This document shows, in pieces, positions 12,181 to 24,135 of a stretch of 64,000 bases of DNA. Each line of letters opens with the position of its first letter. The stretch's first letter is position 1. The notes under the pieces are model-generated. The model had not been told where the DNA came from. It saw only the letters and a program-made list of their open reading frames with translations, and did no database searches. Source of the DNA: Lineus longissimus (taxonomy: Eukaryota; Nemertea; Pilidiophora; Heteronemertea; Lineidae); assembly GCF_910592395.1 (NCBI RefSeq), contig NC_088309.1, forward strand, positions 15,752,599 through 15,816,598. The letters run 5' to 3'. The position numbers were made by a program, and so were the translations under genes.

Positions 12181-15100
12181 TTAAGCGACAGAATTTTTGC
12201 AGTCATTAGGGGAGGCCTTTTTGCAATGACAAAAATTTACGCATCTGGCTGTGGCGGTCCTACAGGGACATGTTGACCTGGCACACTTAGCGCATGAACA
12301 GACAACTGTCCAATGTGATTCTAGAGTTTTCCATGTTGTCTCAGGTATGAGCTGTTCCTTATCGTGCGTATAACCATAATCCTCTGGCTTCAGTGCGATC
12401 ACCTGTTCAGAATCTTGATGAATCTTCAAAGCATGCATGATAGTGTAGGCATTGAAAAAGCTGCGCTTGATATGTGGCAGGAGACCTTGGCTGGTAGGTG
12501 GCAGGTTGTGATGAAAACTCCCTTTGACATGATGGAAGATCTCTGCACGCAAGTTTGAAAATGTCTTTCCATTGCTTTTTGGTTTCAGCACTTTGACCAA
12601 GTAGGATTCTGCATTCCTAATCGACGGCTTGGAGAGGGTCGGCACCCCCCCCCCCCCCCAAAGTGCATCAATAACTTTTCTGGCTTGGCCTTCAAGGCGG
12701 CCTTCTTGGTCCCAACTTTGCTAGTGATATCACATCCTGTAAGACTGTGGACTGCAGGAAGAACAGCACAGAGTTGACATCCGATGCGCTCGAACAAGGT
12801 ATGAAGGGGCACATACATATGCTATCTCCAACTCCAGCTCGTACCCACAGCTCCTCTAGGTTATGTTGGAGAAAGACAGGCATGTGGTGGAGCAAGGCAA
12901 CAACTACATCGGTATCATTGGAGATGACAACACATACTTTGTGTCCTTCCTTGAGCGCGTCCAAAACATGAAGGAGTATGCGAAGGTCCGCTTCTTCAAA
13001 TGTTGATTGAAGATGTGCCAGTGCGCTCTCATCTCCGTTGTGCATTTTAATACATTTCCAATCCTCTTCCTCTCTACTCACCTGGCCAAGTACAATTGGA
13101 TACTGACCGGTATTTGCAATATTTGAACGAACATGGCTGTAGATCAGTTTTTCAAGAAGAAGTTTGTTGTTGTTGGAAGGCCAGAAAGTGTTCATGTCCT
13201 TGGGTAGTGGTGTTGATGGCTCTATTGAACTATATTCGATGGGTACAGTGTCACTTCGCCTTTTCCTCACGCTGTCCTTCACTGATGGGTCATCAGAATA
13301 CATGTCAAACACATAGTCAGTTCGACCAAATTGACGATACTTGGCCGAAAATGACATGAAATCAGACAGAAGGTCATTGAACTTGGAAAGTTTGGTAACA
13401 TTAACCTTTCGGATTGTGGCCATGATGTCAACTACAAATGACGCATCTTTCCGATGACTGTATGTGATTTCCTCCGCTTTTAGGTGCGTTTCCAACTCCT
13501 TCAGTAGCTGGCTCTTTGCTGGTTTTGTCATCATTCCTGCATCATCGAACAGCACTGCGGAGGGAACAACATCGTACTTTAGAAGATCATCTGTTGTAAG
13601 GCCACGCTCCCGAGCAATTTCAATGTTTTTCTCAGCGATGTTCATCTCCTTCACTGTCGTCTTGGTAGTCTTCTGTGGCTTCTTTCGGAGAGTTTTCATC
13701 GTCTTCAAGTTTGCACGGTGAATGGTACTGCTTATTCGTTCAATCTTGGTGACAAACCTTTCCTTTCTGAATTTCAGGTATTTGTCTTTTCCTTTTGATA
13801 AGGCATTGAGCATGTCAATTTTTATATCTTCGGACATGACCTCTTTTGTCACAAAGTTTTGTAATGTTTGGGAAGCGTCTACAGACAGAGGGGACCCCTT
13901 CTCTTCAATGAATCTCATCATCTCCTGAATATTTCCTTCTTTGCGGTTGGTTGTGGCCTGCGATGATTCGTGGTGACTGAAAGTCTCGTGTGTCCTATCA
14001 ATCACATCACTGTGTTGCCGATGTAGGTTCTTCACTGCCATCACTTCATGGTATATCAGGTCCCACTGGGCGACGTACTGTTTTTGCTTTGCATGCCCAA
14101 TGACCCCATCGCTGCACTTTGATGAAAGATTTATGCTTTGCCCTAATTTCTGGTCTCCTCCAACAGCAGTGAATCGGCCGGGTATCTCTTTGATTGAAAA
14201 ATGCCTTTGACAAACTGTTCATAAACTGATGGTGCAGTTTCAGGCAGACATCGCATGTCTTCAAGGTACAGAGAACCCCATCGCAAGTAGTTTGTCGAAT
14301 CGAATGCCGCAAATAGGTTCAATGCACGCTGGACGGCGTCAAGATGCAGTTCCCAAATTCCTTCACGGTCAGCTCTCAGTAGATCACGGACAATATCCAT
14401 CATTTGCAGGTACTGAGCCCAGAACTTGAAGTTTTCATTGGCATCAGACCGTGTTTGAATGAATCTGTTCAACTCTTCGACCAACGCCTTTGATGCATCA
14501 GCAAACTGAACCATATACTTCTGACTACCTGTGATGCATTTCTCCTTGACACTAGACTTGAGGTTTGTCAGGATGGCAAGCTCATGTGTATATGGGTCGA
14601 TGCCTGTCTCGGAGAAGAATGCTTTGTACAGAAGACGTTCAAAGGCTTCAGCAAGGAGCTGCATACCCTCAAGATAGCGGCTGTAGTGACCTCCATGTCG
14701 AACGGAATTCTCGATTACAGTGGGGCCAAAAACACCAGCCTGCAACCATGTGATGTCTGCGCCACTTCCATCCAGGAATTTGCCGATACATTTCAAAACA
14801 GTTTTCACTAAGTGAAACGTTCCCAGGCAAGGAACCAGGGTCCTGAATTCCTCTGGTCTCAGCAGTTGTATATCACGGACGATACAATACACACCTTCAT
14901 CACAATACATTGGTATCTCATTTTGAGTCAGCTGAGAACCAATGTCCAGAAAGTTCTTCATAGCGGTATAAACTGTCGAGTACTCTGTAACTGGATGCGG
15001 CAGAACAGGCACAAATGCAAGATTCTTTAATGGGATGGCCTCTTCTGTCCAAACAGAGTTACTAGCGCTCCATGATGGCATTGTTTGTGACACAGGGTAG

Positions 15101-15630
15101 ATGGACACTTCATCCTGAATGACGTTCAAGCGGGCGAGGGTCCAAGAAACATCCTTCAGTTTTGCTGCATCGGCTTGGGACGAAGTGTAAGGAAGGTCGG
15201 CCACTTTGTAAGTTGCTGGAATGTCCGCACGGCGTGCAGGCTTGTGAAAGTCGGACAGCACCTGGCATTTCAGTACTTTACTGAATGACTGTGGACCATG
15301 TGTAACCTGCGTGTCAGAAATCTTTGGTTTACATGTCGACGACAGGGGTTTGTCTTGGAACAGAACAGTCACAGTGTCATGTTCAGATACATTGGCTCCC
15401 TCATGGTCCCAGTTGTCAATTGCACTTGAGGTGAATTGCCCAGGATCAAAGTGTGACGGCAGTGAAACGCGATCGTTGTTGTGCTGTGCTGTAAACGTGG
15501 CAAGGTCATGTTGGTACCTACGCAGCTCCGGGTAGCTGATGGCTAGTCCTGCATGGTTTAGAACTGTAGTTACAATTTTGCCACCACGCCCAAGACCATG
15601 AACAGATTTAGTCATCTTCATCATTGCCAT
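12181..15630 (-). pseudogene. Element A protein: PIN/XPG-like nuclease with CXC-like tail
   Basis: A gene of about 1150 codons in four open blocks: 15630-14143, a frame running ~14180-12692, 12818-12585 and 12645-12181. The blocks are joined by frameshifts near 14180, near 12815 and at a C-run at 12647-12660. The N-terminal block has IDNWDHEGANVSEHDTV, shared in diverged form with element B. The middle is helical and rich in Lys and Glu. Near 12700-13000 comes an acidic, PIN/FEN1-XPG-like segment: EADLRILLHVLDA, SNDTDVVVALL and HSLTGCDITSKVG. The last block has a cysteine-rich CSCAKCARSTCPC...CHC cluster resembling tesmin/TSO1 CXC domains. It is probably the element's transposase or an accessory nuclease; the exact role is inferred. 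Frameshifts make this copy inactive as read. Confidence 0.75.
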
Positions 15631-16344
15631 AGTTGTTCAGCACCCATTTTGAAATTATACAAATTATGTCAACTCAAAAGGGGTTGATTATGGCTCCAAA
15701 GAACAGCGTGCTATCAAAAACCAATACATTGACACCAAAATCAATCTAATATCACACTTATTTTTCAAGTTAGACCAATTCAACCAATTTTGGTTTATAC
15801 CGTTTTTTGGGGGTAGGGGTAACCTTTGTTGACATTTGACCCCGCTGTCACTATAGAATATCCTGAATCACAGATATGATGCATAAAATTATCAAAGGAC
15901 TTCATAAGGAAACTTTTGACCAAATTTGGTTGCTTTATCTACAGAATTGGGTGTATGAGAGGTGATCGGAATTTGAGCGCCTTTCAAACTGAAAGTCATT
16001 TTTTGAGAAAAAAACCTTAATTATGTTTTTTTTTTCTAAAAAAGACAATTTAAAGTATTGAGCCATGCTAAAAATGTGTTAGTTATATCTAAACATGATA
16101 AATAAATGTTACATTTGAATCTAAGGTTGCCTCCTCTTGAATTATTCCATGAGAACTGAATTTTGCTATTTTGGCCAATTGCCCTCATGTCATAATCACG
16201 TACTGGGCTGTGCAGAAAAAAACGTACTTGATCTGGGAGTGTTACCCATATTTTTCCCAAGGGTGACAACATATAGAACCGGAAAATCCAAAGTTTTGCT
16301 GTAGAAGAGAGATGTACACAGGAACCCCCCCAGAGCCTATACTA
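15606..16344 (-). repeat. Right terminal inverted repeat of element A
   Basis: Mirror of 4542-5299, with only scattered mismatches over ~740 bases. The first codons of the element A gene (ATG at 15628-15630) lie inside this repeat, so the promoter and start are duplicated at both ends of the element. Confidence 0.92.
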
Positions 16345-18284
16345 CAGGGGTAAGCCACCTATTTTCGCCATCTTGGAGCACGAGGCGAACAGCCTTGCAA
16401 ACTCATGTTCAGAGTCATCTCTGATGGCCATCATCTCATCTTTTACAAGACTGACTTTGTCGTAGGCTGTGATGATATCCAAAGCCGTCCCTTGGAGCTG
16501 TCTTGACAGGCCTTTTGTGAAACCAAAAATGTAGTGGCAAGTTGTGAACGGCACAATGAACTTTGCGTTTCGCAGCTGGCCTTGTAGGCCATTAGCCTCT
16601 GTCACCGTCTTCGGATCCCATCTAGCGTCATTGTTAGTCACAATATTGTCCAGGCAGTCGAACAACGGTTCATACAATTACTCTAAATCATCAAATGAGG
16701 TATGGCGTTCAACCCATCGCGTCTCGCATAGTGGCTTAAGTTTCATCTTCATCAACTGCTTATTGCGACCAGGGTCTTCAGCGCAATAATTTTCAATTGA
16801 TCTTTCTAGTCTCCGTTGTCTCTTTGCCGAGAACTTGAAAAACAATCCCACAGACTGCATTGAGCACACCATGTTGTGTACCTCAGGCACTTTAGAAGCT
16901 TTAGATAAGGCCAAGTTCAGTTCATGAGAGGCGCAATGGAAATACGTAGCTTTCGAAAGCCCCCTTTTTGTTCGGAATTGGTTTGCCGCTCCTTTCTGTT
17001 TACCAGCCATATTACCTGCCCCATCGTAGGTTTGTGATCTGCACTTCATGGGGTCGAGGCGTACTTCAGTGATACATTCTAATATCAGGTCGGCAATTGT
17101 CTCTCCAATTATGTTTTCACATTTAACGTACTGAATGAGCCGCTCAACTGGTTCGTCCTCTTTCAAGTATCTCACAATAACCCCCAATTGCTCCCAGTTA
17201 CTACAATCGGTTACTTCATCGGCGACGAGTCCGTAGAATGGGCCTGAGGCTTGGGCATTCACCTCATCAGTTATTTTGCCTTGGATGAAATCAATGATGC
17301 ACTGGAGGAGATCATTTTGAGTCGTCTTGGAAATGTATGTCGCATTTTTTTGGGCTGTGTCCAAATGTTGCTGCATGTCTATATCAGTACGGCTGACCAA
17401 ACGAATCAGCGACTTGAAGTTCCCTATGTTGGTGTTGTCTTCATCACCTGGGTTGCCGTCGTCTATTTGACCTCTCAACGCTATCCCCTATCGCCCACAA
17501 AACTCCACACACCAAATGATTGATTCCAAAAATCTTCTGTTCCATTCAACAGCTTCATCGCCAGCATCAGAAAGAATGTAATCAACACGAGATCCTTGTG
17601 TTTGCATCGTATTGAGAAACGATCGCATTCGAGCACTAGAGTCTCTGTGGTACTCTAACACAGAATGTTTACAGAGGTCCGATTTTGCATCCTTCCAGTT
17701 GCGATAGGGAGTAGTTACCAGTAAATTAGCTCGACGGCCTTGATGAGCCGCTACCGGGAAGAGCACGCAACACAAACAGAATAAGCCATCTTTGTCTTTG
17801 GAGTAGGCCAGGAAATCATACAGTTCGAACCAATCAGGACAGCAGCGGCGTTTCTTTATTCCGGACCTTTCACTTGGAATTCAAAGGCTTTACCGGGTAA
17901 CCTATTCTTGATGAAATAGGCCTTCTGTTCACAATCGATGATCACGTTCTTTGTGATGGCCTCGACTCCTTCAGTTATGTCAAGCATCAATGACTCTGGT
18001 AATGAATCTGATGAGTCTGATTCTGAACTGGTATCTTCTATAGGCCAACCAGTAGTCTCTTCGCTGCCAACGCTGGATGCCGTTGAAGGAACCGCAATAG
18101 ACGAGTCTTCCCTTTCGTTGTCATGGTTGTTGATATCTTGGTCTAAGCTGGGTGCAGAGGAACTCGAGGATGTTGCTTCAGGGTCGTGTCCACCATAAGA
18201 CGTTGCTGCAGGTTGTGGTCGTCCAACATGTCCAACAGCTGCAGAAGTGGAGTCACTAACATCACCATGACTGTCGCTCTCTCT
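16345..18284 (-). pseudogene. hAT transposase, N-terminal two thirds (DUF4371-like)
   Basis: Minus-strand hAT transposase of the P52rIPK/ZMYM-like branch. A putative splice acceptor (TTTCAG, ~18285-18290) opens a Ser/Asp-rich acidic region. A zinc-finger-like CCPDWFELYDFLAYSKDKDG segment follows (~17810-17860), then the DUF4371/RNase-H-like core with LVADEVTDCSN and YDGAGNMAGK (16678-17478). The gene is broken by in-frame TAG at 17485-17487, in-frame TAA near 16678-16680, and a probable frameshift near 17850. It ends where element A was inserted. Both in-frame stops fall where glutamine would be expected (one C-to-T change each). Confidence 0.85.
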
Positions 18285-18892
18285 AGCTGAAACACAAATA
18301 TCATTCCATTCACTCAGTTGCTCATAGCATGAAGGGTCCTCCTAAAGGCCTACATGACACAAAATAAGCATAGCATGTATCATGGTACAAAAGCATAGCA
18401 GCTATACTATGCTTGCATGTCGGCCCACGAACTGAAGTCAGCTGCTAAGCCACGTGGTTGATTCATTATACAAGTTTATTCTGTGAATGTCCGGCCGTGC
18501 ACTAAACCATAGACGTCGTCTACCATATCAGCATCATGATTTAATACTATCAATACATATAATACCGACTAACAATACATATATACCGTATCGGATATAC
18601 AAACCTTTTTTTGTGAAAAACTTTCAAAAAGCGTGAGTTGCGGTTTGCGTTTTTGTGCAATGACTGTTGCAGCTTAGGCTATCTACATGCTTTCGGTGGC
18701 CGGCAGCCGTCTGCCGCCTACATCAGGATTAAAAGATAACTACTTCCGACTCAAGCGAAAGCGAAAGTAACTATAGCGCCAAAGACCGGAGCGGGCCGGC
18801 ATGTGTCTGGGACTGGGGATGGTACCGCGTGTTGATGAAAAACGGCACTTTTTTTTCTATGGTCGCCAGAAATAAGGGGGGGGGGGCTTTGC
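18285..18892. other. hAT 5' untranslated/intron region
   Basis: AT-rich sequence upstream of the hAT acidic exon, probably an intron and leader of that gene. It includes a G-run near 18877-18886 at the composite's right edge. I see no exon that I can defend. Confidence 0.4.
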
Positions 18893-19258
18893 CGGGCGGG
18901 AATTTGAATCGGCAGAAATAATTAAAAGGCAGGTAGCGCCCTCTCCTGTTAAAATTTTGAACTTTTTCTCAATAAAATAGTTTTTCAAGAATTTTATCTT
19001 AATATTAAAGCATATTTCGACTAATTCTGCTGCTCCTAGGCCGATATAGGCCAGTTTCCTTCATGCGCTCTCGCTCGCAGGAAGTAGGTCGAATGGCGAC
19101 AAATTTTGTTTTGAAAGTAGAGTTTGACCAGAAGTATCCAGAAATGCAAAATTGAAGTCTCTGGGTCTTACGGTTACAAAATGTGCACCATGGGTTTAAC
19201 GGACGGACGGACGGACAGACGGACGCCACTGAGCAGCTTACTTGACAAGCTCAGCTGA
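18893..19258. mobile_element. Repeat family X, copy 1, distal part
   Basis: Continuation of X copy 1 beyond the hAT composite. It repeats the last 44 bases of the proximal part (3461-3504 equals 18893-18936) and then runs to the family's end, with tandem GGAC units (about 19200-19224) followed by a terminal ACAAGCTCAGCTGA motif. It aligns with 19802-20190 of copy 2 with few differences. Confidence 0.65.
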
Positions 19259-19413
19259 CGGAATTCTCCACTTCAAAATACATCGGCGATGTCATCGCGA
19301 ACAGAGCATGCACTAACGATATCGTTTTCACAGAAACGTGGCCAAATTTTCAAGAACGAATTTCTGAAAGTAGTCCCTAAAGACCTTATGACTACCACTG
19401 AAACGAACTAGTG

Positions 19414-20205
19414 ATAATATCGCCTACCAGACTACTTTTTAAGAAGAAAATTGGGTACTTACCCCGGTACGACCGTAGTACTAGCCCGTAGCGGGCATCG
19501 TCATCGAGCTGAGTGTCATTGAGCTCCAAGATTATTGCACATGGCGTAAACAACATGCCGCCATTTTGTCTCCGCTTCGGTATTTCGTAGGCCGCTTATA
19601 ATGCACCTTCTCAATTAAAACCAACATAATAAGGCCTTACATCGTTGATTGAATAGGAACACTACACAAAACACAATAAAGTGGGGGCTGAAGCTGAAGT
19701 GAACAGTGATTTATTCCTGGAGCTACTGCTGCTTTCTTGTGAAGCTGCCATGTTTTGAGAACTGGCAAATAGGAGACTTCATTGATGGCTGACGTCATCG
19801 GGCGGGAATTTGAATCGGCAGAAATAATTAAAAGGCAGGTAGCGCCCTCTCCCATTAAAATTTTGAACTTTTTCTCAATAAAATAGTTTTTCAAGAATTT
19901 TATCTTAATATTAAAGCATATTTCGACTAATTCTGCTGCTCCTAGGCCGATATAGGCCAGTTTCCTGCATGCGTTCTCGCTCGCAGGAAGTAGGTCGAAT
20001 GGCGACAAATTTTGTTTTGAAAGTAGAGTTTGACCAGAAGTATCCAGAAATGCAAAATTGAAGTCTCTAGGTCTTACGGTTACAAAATGTGCACCATGGG
20101 TTTAACGGACGGACGGACGGGCGGCCCGACCAGCTGACGAACGGACTGACGGACGCCACTGAGCAGCTTATTTGACAAGCTCAGCTGACTTTGTCAGCTG
20201 AGCTA
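19414..20205. mobile_element. Repeat family X, copy 2 (short form)
   Basis: Second copy of X, missing the ~670-base internal segment of copy 1. The lost segment in copy 1 is bounded by near-identical ACATCGTT and ACATCATT, so copy 2 looks like an internal-deletion derivative made at microhomology. Its end carries GGAC tandem units and a hairpin built from CAGCTGA and TCAGCTG around 20180-20205. No coding potential. Confidence 0.65.
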
Positions 20206-20939
20206 AAAATAAGCAATGATCTAGTCTACTTAGTTAAGCAGACTTAATTACCAGCAGTACTAGTTTTATAAATGGAATTTTGAAAATAGTCAACTGTGGA
20301 ATTAACAATATATATTTTTGAGGTAGGCCTAATACAGTAAACTATAATGGTGATGGTTACATAATATACTTGAAAAAGTAGTGTGATGTACACTGCTGTC
20401 CATAAGTTTGAACCCACCCAACAACCAGATTTGTTTTTGAAAATTTCCCAGGTTTCAGTTCTCACCTATCAATGAAATTGCACACAAAGCTTCCTTATGT
20501 TATTACCAATCTGTCACATAATTTCATATTTGAAAGATCTCACCATTTCATGAAAATCTCCAAAAAATCAAAATCTCGAAATTTTCGAAAAATTTCTACA
20601 TCAAAAATCGAAAGGGATATTTCAAGTTCATGAGTGTGAGAGTTAACAATGTGATGCGGAATCAAATTCCAAATTCCAAAAGTGCGCGAAGCGCATGAAT
20701 TGGAATTATAATTTAATGAGTAAACCTAAATAGATGTAATAATCTGAATTCCATCCCAGAATTCAAGGATCAGCGGAAAAATAAAATAGTTCCGGCCCCC
20801 GGAAATAATTTCTTTTTTTCCCATGATCCTATGCGCCATCTGGAGTTCCGCTGCTTTCAGATTCCAATATAGTGTCTCCTGCAACAGGCTCTGCCTGTTG
20901 AGTAACAGGAGACGAGGCTTACCCAAAATAAGAATGATA

Positions 20940-21425
20940 TGCCATCATACCTACCAATAATCAATCTTGGACTTCTATCAATTAAATTAACATGTCGCCA
21001 GTCAAGCTTGACGGTCACTCTTCTCGGTGACAACAATGAACGTAATTCTGACCACCATAAACATAATGATAACTGAATGTTCTGTCAGTTCCTCCGGCGA
21101 CCACGATCCGTCGTGCTATAATCTTCCAGAATATAACGTAATTTTAATATTCATTCAATATCTGCCAAATCTTAGCATCCACAATTACCGTGAGTGACTG
21201 TAAACATAATGTCAAATAAAATCCATGCCAATTCCTGTGGCTGTCACAGTTTACATGTTTTCAACTTAATATAAAATAAATCCATTCCAATTCCTTGGCC
21301 ATCATGATCCACGTGCTAAACGTAAATGTAACTGAAATCCATGCCAACTTCCCTTGGCAATCACGATTCACGTACTGTAACGTGAACACTGGAATCACTG
21401 CCGATTTCCTTGATTAAACTACCGT
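20940..21425. repeat. Degenerate tandem repeats inside DIRS 3' region
   Basis: Loosely repeated units of about 60-70 bases built around AATCCATGCCAATTCC and CACGTRCTGTAACGT-like words, between the left end and the internal complementary region. They are non-coding; the function is unknown. Confidence 0.5.
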
Positions 21426-21683
21426 AAATGAAGATCTCCTTTGCTGCTCGCCATAATGCTCACCAAAATTATCCGGCTCCTGGCCGTGTCTTCACCTCTT
21501 CATCTTCTTTATTTACCTGCAAGTATATAATAAAGAAGTATATTAGTTTAGGATTTCTGTTCCGTAATCAAATATTAACACTGCCACATATATCAAACTT
21601 TGACTCATGCGTGCCAAGCATACAACAATACTATGCTTTAACCCTTCAAATTATCTTCACGGGTTTGGTTGGCGGGATTATTA

Positions 21684-21793
21684 CATCTATTTAGGTTTAC
21701 TTATTAAATTATAATTCCAATTCATGCGCTTCGCGCACTTTTGGAATTTGGAATTTAATTTCATAAACCATAAATAGATGTAATAATCTGAAT
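21684..21793. repeat. DIRS internal complementary region
   Basis: The first part is the reverse complement of the element's left end (20664-20743). The second part is the reverse complement of its right end (27857-27889). The two are fused at AATT. This is the arrangement expected if the region templates joining of the two ends into a circle during DIRS replication. Confidence 0.85.
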
Positions 21794-21802
21794 GTTCAAC
21801 AC

Positions 21803-24010
21803 CTAAGCATGTGTCAACACCTTCTCTTGAAAGCTTTGCCCATTATTGGCTGTGTCAACCGTCGCAATGTCTTTATGGTAAAACCGTCCGAATGTACTCG
21901 CTCGTGACCAATCAGCTTTTTTCATTATCTGTTCTACCGACATTCCTTGGCAACTAGCCTTAGAAGTTGCTGCAGCCCTTGTTGAATGAGCCTTATATTT
22001 CAAAGTATCTACACCTCCTTTTAGCTCACCTCTTAGCAGAGGTGAGCTTATCCCATACCGTGGCGTCCGTCGTCCGTCGTCGTCGTCGTCGTCGTCGTCG
22101 TCCGTCGTTGTCCGTCGTCCGTTAGCAGGGCACGTTTCGTAACTGTTAGAGCTATTGAGTTGAAACTTGGTACACATGTACCCTTATGTAATGACACCTT
22201 GGAGACCAAGTTTCGGTTCGATTCGTTTTATGGTTTGGCCACCAGGGGGCCAAACGTTAAAAGTGAAAATATGCAATATCTCCCTTAATAGTAGTCAGGA
22301 AATTTTGAAAAAAATATGGTAGGTACTTCTAGCAAAGGTGCATCATATATCCTCCGGGTTTTTGATTTGCCCTCCTTTTCAAGGTCACAGAGGTCAAAGT
22401 TTGCTGATTCACTGAACAGTAGCATGTTTCCTATCTATTTTAGCTAGAAGGTTTTAAACCAGTGTGGACATGTATCTTGGGATTCTCTATTCCACCCCTA
22501 AAATTTCGGCCGTTCGGACATCAAATATGGCCGCCAGGCAGCCATCTTGAAAAATAAACACAGTACTATTACTCCGAAACTAATGATCGGATTGCAACCA
22601 AATTTGATCTGGATGTATATCTATGTACTCTCTACTAAATCCTTGATTTTTTATCAAATGTGATAGCCAATATCGATGCCAGGCGGGCATCTTGAAAAAT
22701 TCTTAGTTTGGCCACCCGGGGGCCAAATTTAATGTCCAAAGTTAAAATGTTTGATAGCTCGTTTAATAGTGGTCTGATTTTCATAACATTTTTATGGTAG
22801 GTACTCCTAGCAAGGATACATTTCATAAATGTGAGTTTTTGATTTGACCTACTTCTCAAGGTCACAGAGGTCAAAATTTTCCTATGGCACTGCCATTTTA
22901 CAATGACGGCACGTTTTGTCACTGCTTTAGCTACAGATCCCTTACTTGGTACGAATGTACCCCTATACTCTTAGACTAAACTGCAGTCTTTTTCTGATTC
23001 TCAGTTTGGCCAGCAGGGCCCCAAATGTTAATAGTGGACTCTCCCCTAAGGGTGCCTTGAAATGCTGCTAAGTGGGATGTCATAGTCTAAGCCTAGGCAA
23101 ATGCAGGATTAATTAATTTCATTGTAAAACATTACTTCATTTCTTTCTTACATTTAAAACTATGCTAATGCTTCATCCATCTTCCCTTCACAAGAGGTGA
23201 GCACAATGGCCCTGGCCATTTTTCTTTTTCCATCAAGCCCAGCAACCACCTAGCAATCGTGCAAGGGGCCACTGGTTTGTGTGGTTTCTTTAACCCCAAA
23301 AACAAGAAAGTGACCTGTTCCTGGCTTACTCTCCATGGCTTAGTTCTAATCTGATACTCTTTCAAGCACCTCATGACATCTAGCTGAGGGTCAAGGTCAT
23401 ACGGGGCAAAAGACAGTTTTAACAACGACTTCCCAGGCCGTGAGGTTTTTGTGACCGAATCAATCTGGAACACTACTTTGCCATTTTCTTTTGTTTGATT
23501 TGAGCTTTTGATTTTACTCAACTCAGACCCCCTGCACACACTCGTGAGGGACATCAGCATGGCAAGTTTAGACGCTAACGACTTCATCTCCATGCTGTTA
23601 TTGTCGCCTAGCGCTCTGATCATTGTGAGAACCACCTCAACATCCCAAGTATCACTGTACCTGGGTACCGGTGGCCTTTTGTTAAATACCCCCAACATCA
23701 GCCTAGTGATGTCAGGGTGCTGGCCCAGAGGCTTGCCCTCTACTGGTGGGTGCCTGGACGATATTGCTGAGCGATATCCGTTGATCGTGCTATAGGCCTT
23801 GCCCAGTTCAAACTCTGCGGTGAGGAAGTTCCCTACATCCCCCACACTGGCCTGAAATGGATCAATATGTTCCCCAACACACCAGCCAGTCCACCTTTTC
23901 CAGGCTGAGTTGTAAGCGACCTCAGTTCCTGGTCGGCAGCCTCCTCTGTGGAGTGTGGCAGCTGCTTCAGAAAAGCATTGTGGTCTGTTGGGTTTCCTGA
24001 TATTCTCCAT
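21803..24010 (-). pseudogene. DIRS tyrosine recombinase, split by Helentron-like repeat
   Basis: Tyrosine recombinase that inserts the circular DIRS DNA. The upstream block (up to ~23221) has an N-terminal SAM-like region (TEVAYNSAWKRWTGWCVGEH) and the start of the catalytic domain (MLMSLTSVCRGSELSKIK carries the first Arg). The distal block (21803-22018) has HSTRAAATSKA, which is the H-x-x-R box, and FYHKDI with the likely catalytic Tyr. The 1.2 kb repeat at 22019-23220 lies between them, and the frame is continuous if it is removed. A separate frameshift lies near 23915. Confidence 0.85.
22019..23220 (+). mobile_element. Helentron-like non-autonomous repeat, copy 1 (diverged)
   Basis: Begins TTTTAGCTCACCTC with a hairpin (GCTCACCTC / GAGGTGAGC), then a GTC/CGT microsatellite. 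Ends with GAGGTGAGCAC and a palindrome AATGGCC-CT-GGCCATT. Interrupts the DIRS recombinase gene without an obvious target duplication beyond T-run ambiguity. More diverged than the other three copies and carries two AGGTCA-type direct repeats. Confidence 0.8.
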
Positions 24011-24135
24011 GCTGCCAATCGCATTGTTTGATTTTCTATCATTGGGTGTATTTCCCCTTGGTGATTGGTGAGCAGGTCGTTTGTCATTGGCATGAGGATG
24101 GGTTCCTTCACCAGCAGGGCCAGCAATGCCGGGTA

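Larger units (their letters stand above)
4542..16344 (-). mobile_element. Element A: long-TIR transposon with PIN-like/CXC protein
   Basis: A DNA element with ~740-bp terminal inverted repeats, ends TAGT...ACTA, and a 3-bp target duplication CAG (4539-4541 and 16345-16347). Removing it with one CAG leaves the hAT gene in frame, which confirms the boundaries. It holds one gene on the minus strand (12181-15630) and a nested BEL element (5421-12155). Without BEL it is about 5.05 kb. Element B in the same window shares the end sequence, the duplication length and the protein family. The Academ superfamily (XPG-nuclease-containing transposase, 3-4 bp duplications) is a candidate class from established knowledge, but I could not confirm it. 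Confidence 0.85.
3505..18892 (-). mobile_element. hAT composite (hAT + element A + BEL/Pao)
   Basis: A hAT-type transposon on the minus strand, split by the large element A insertion. Its left end begins CAGGGGGATCCAGG, typical of hAT-like ends. The right end near 18880-18892 is G-rich and does not mirror the left, so the true right terminus may be lost. A 44-bp direct repeat of X sequence (3461-3504 and 18893-18936) flanks the composite, far longer than the 8-bp duplication hAT normally makes. Confidence 0.6.
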
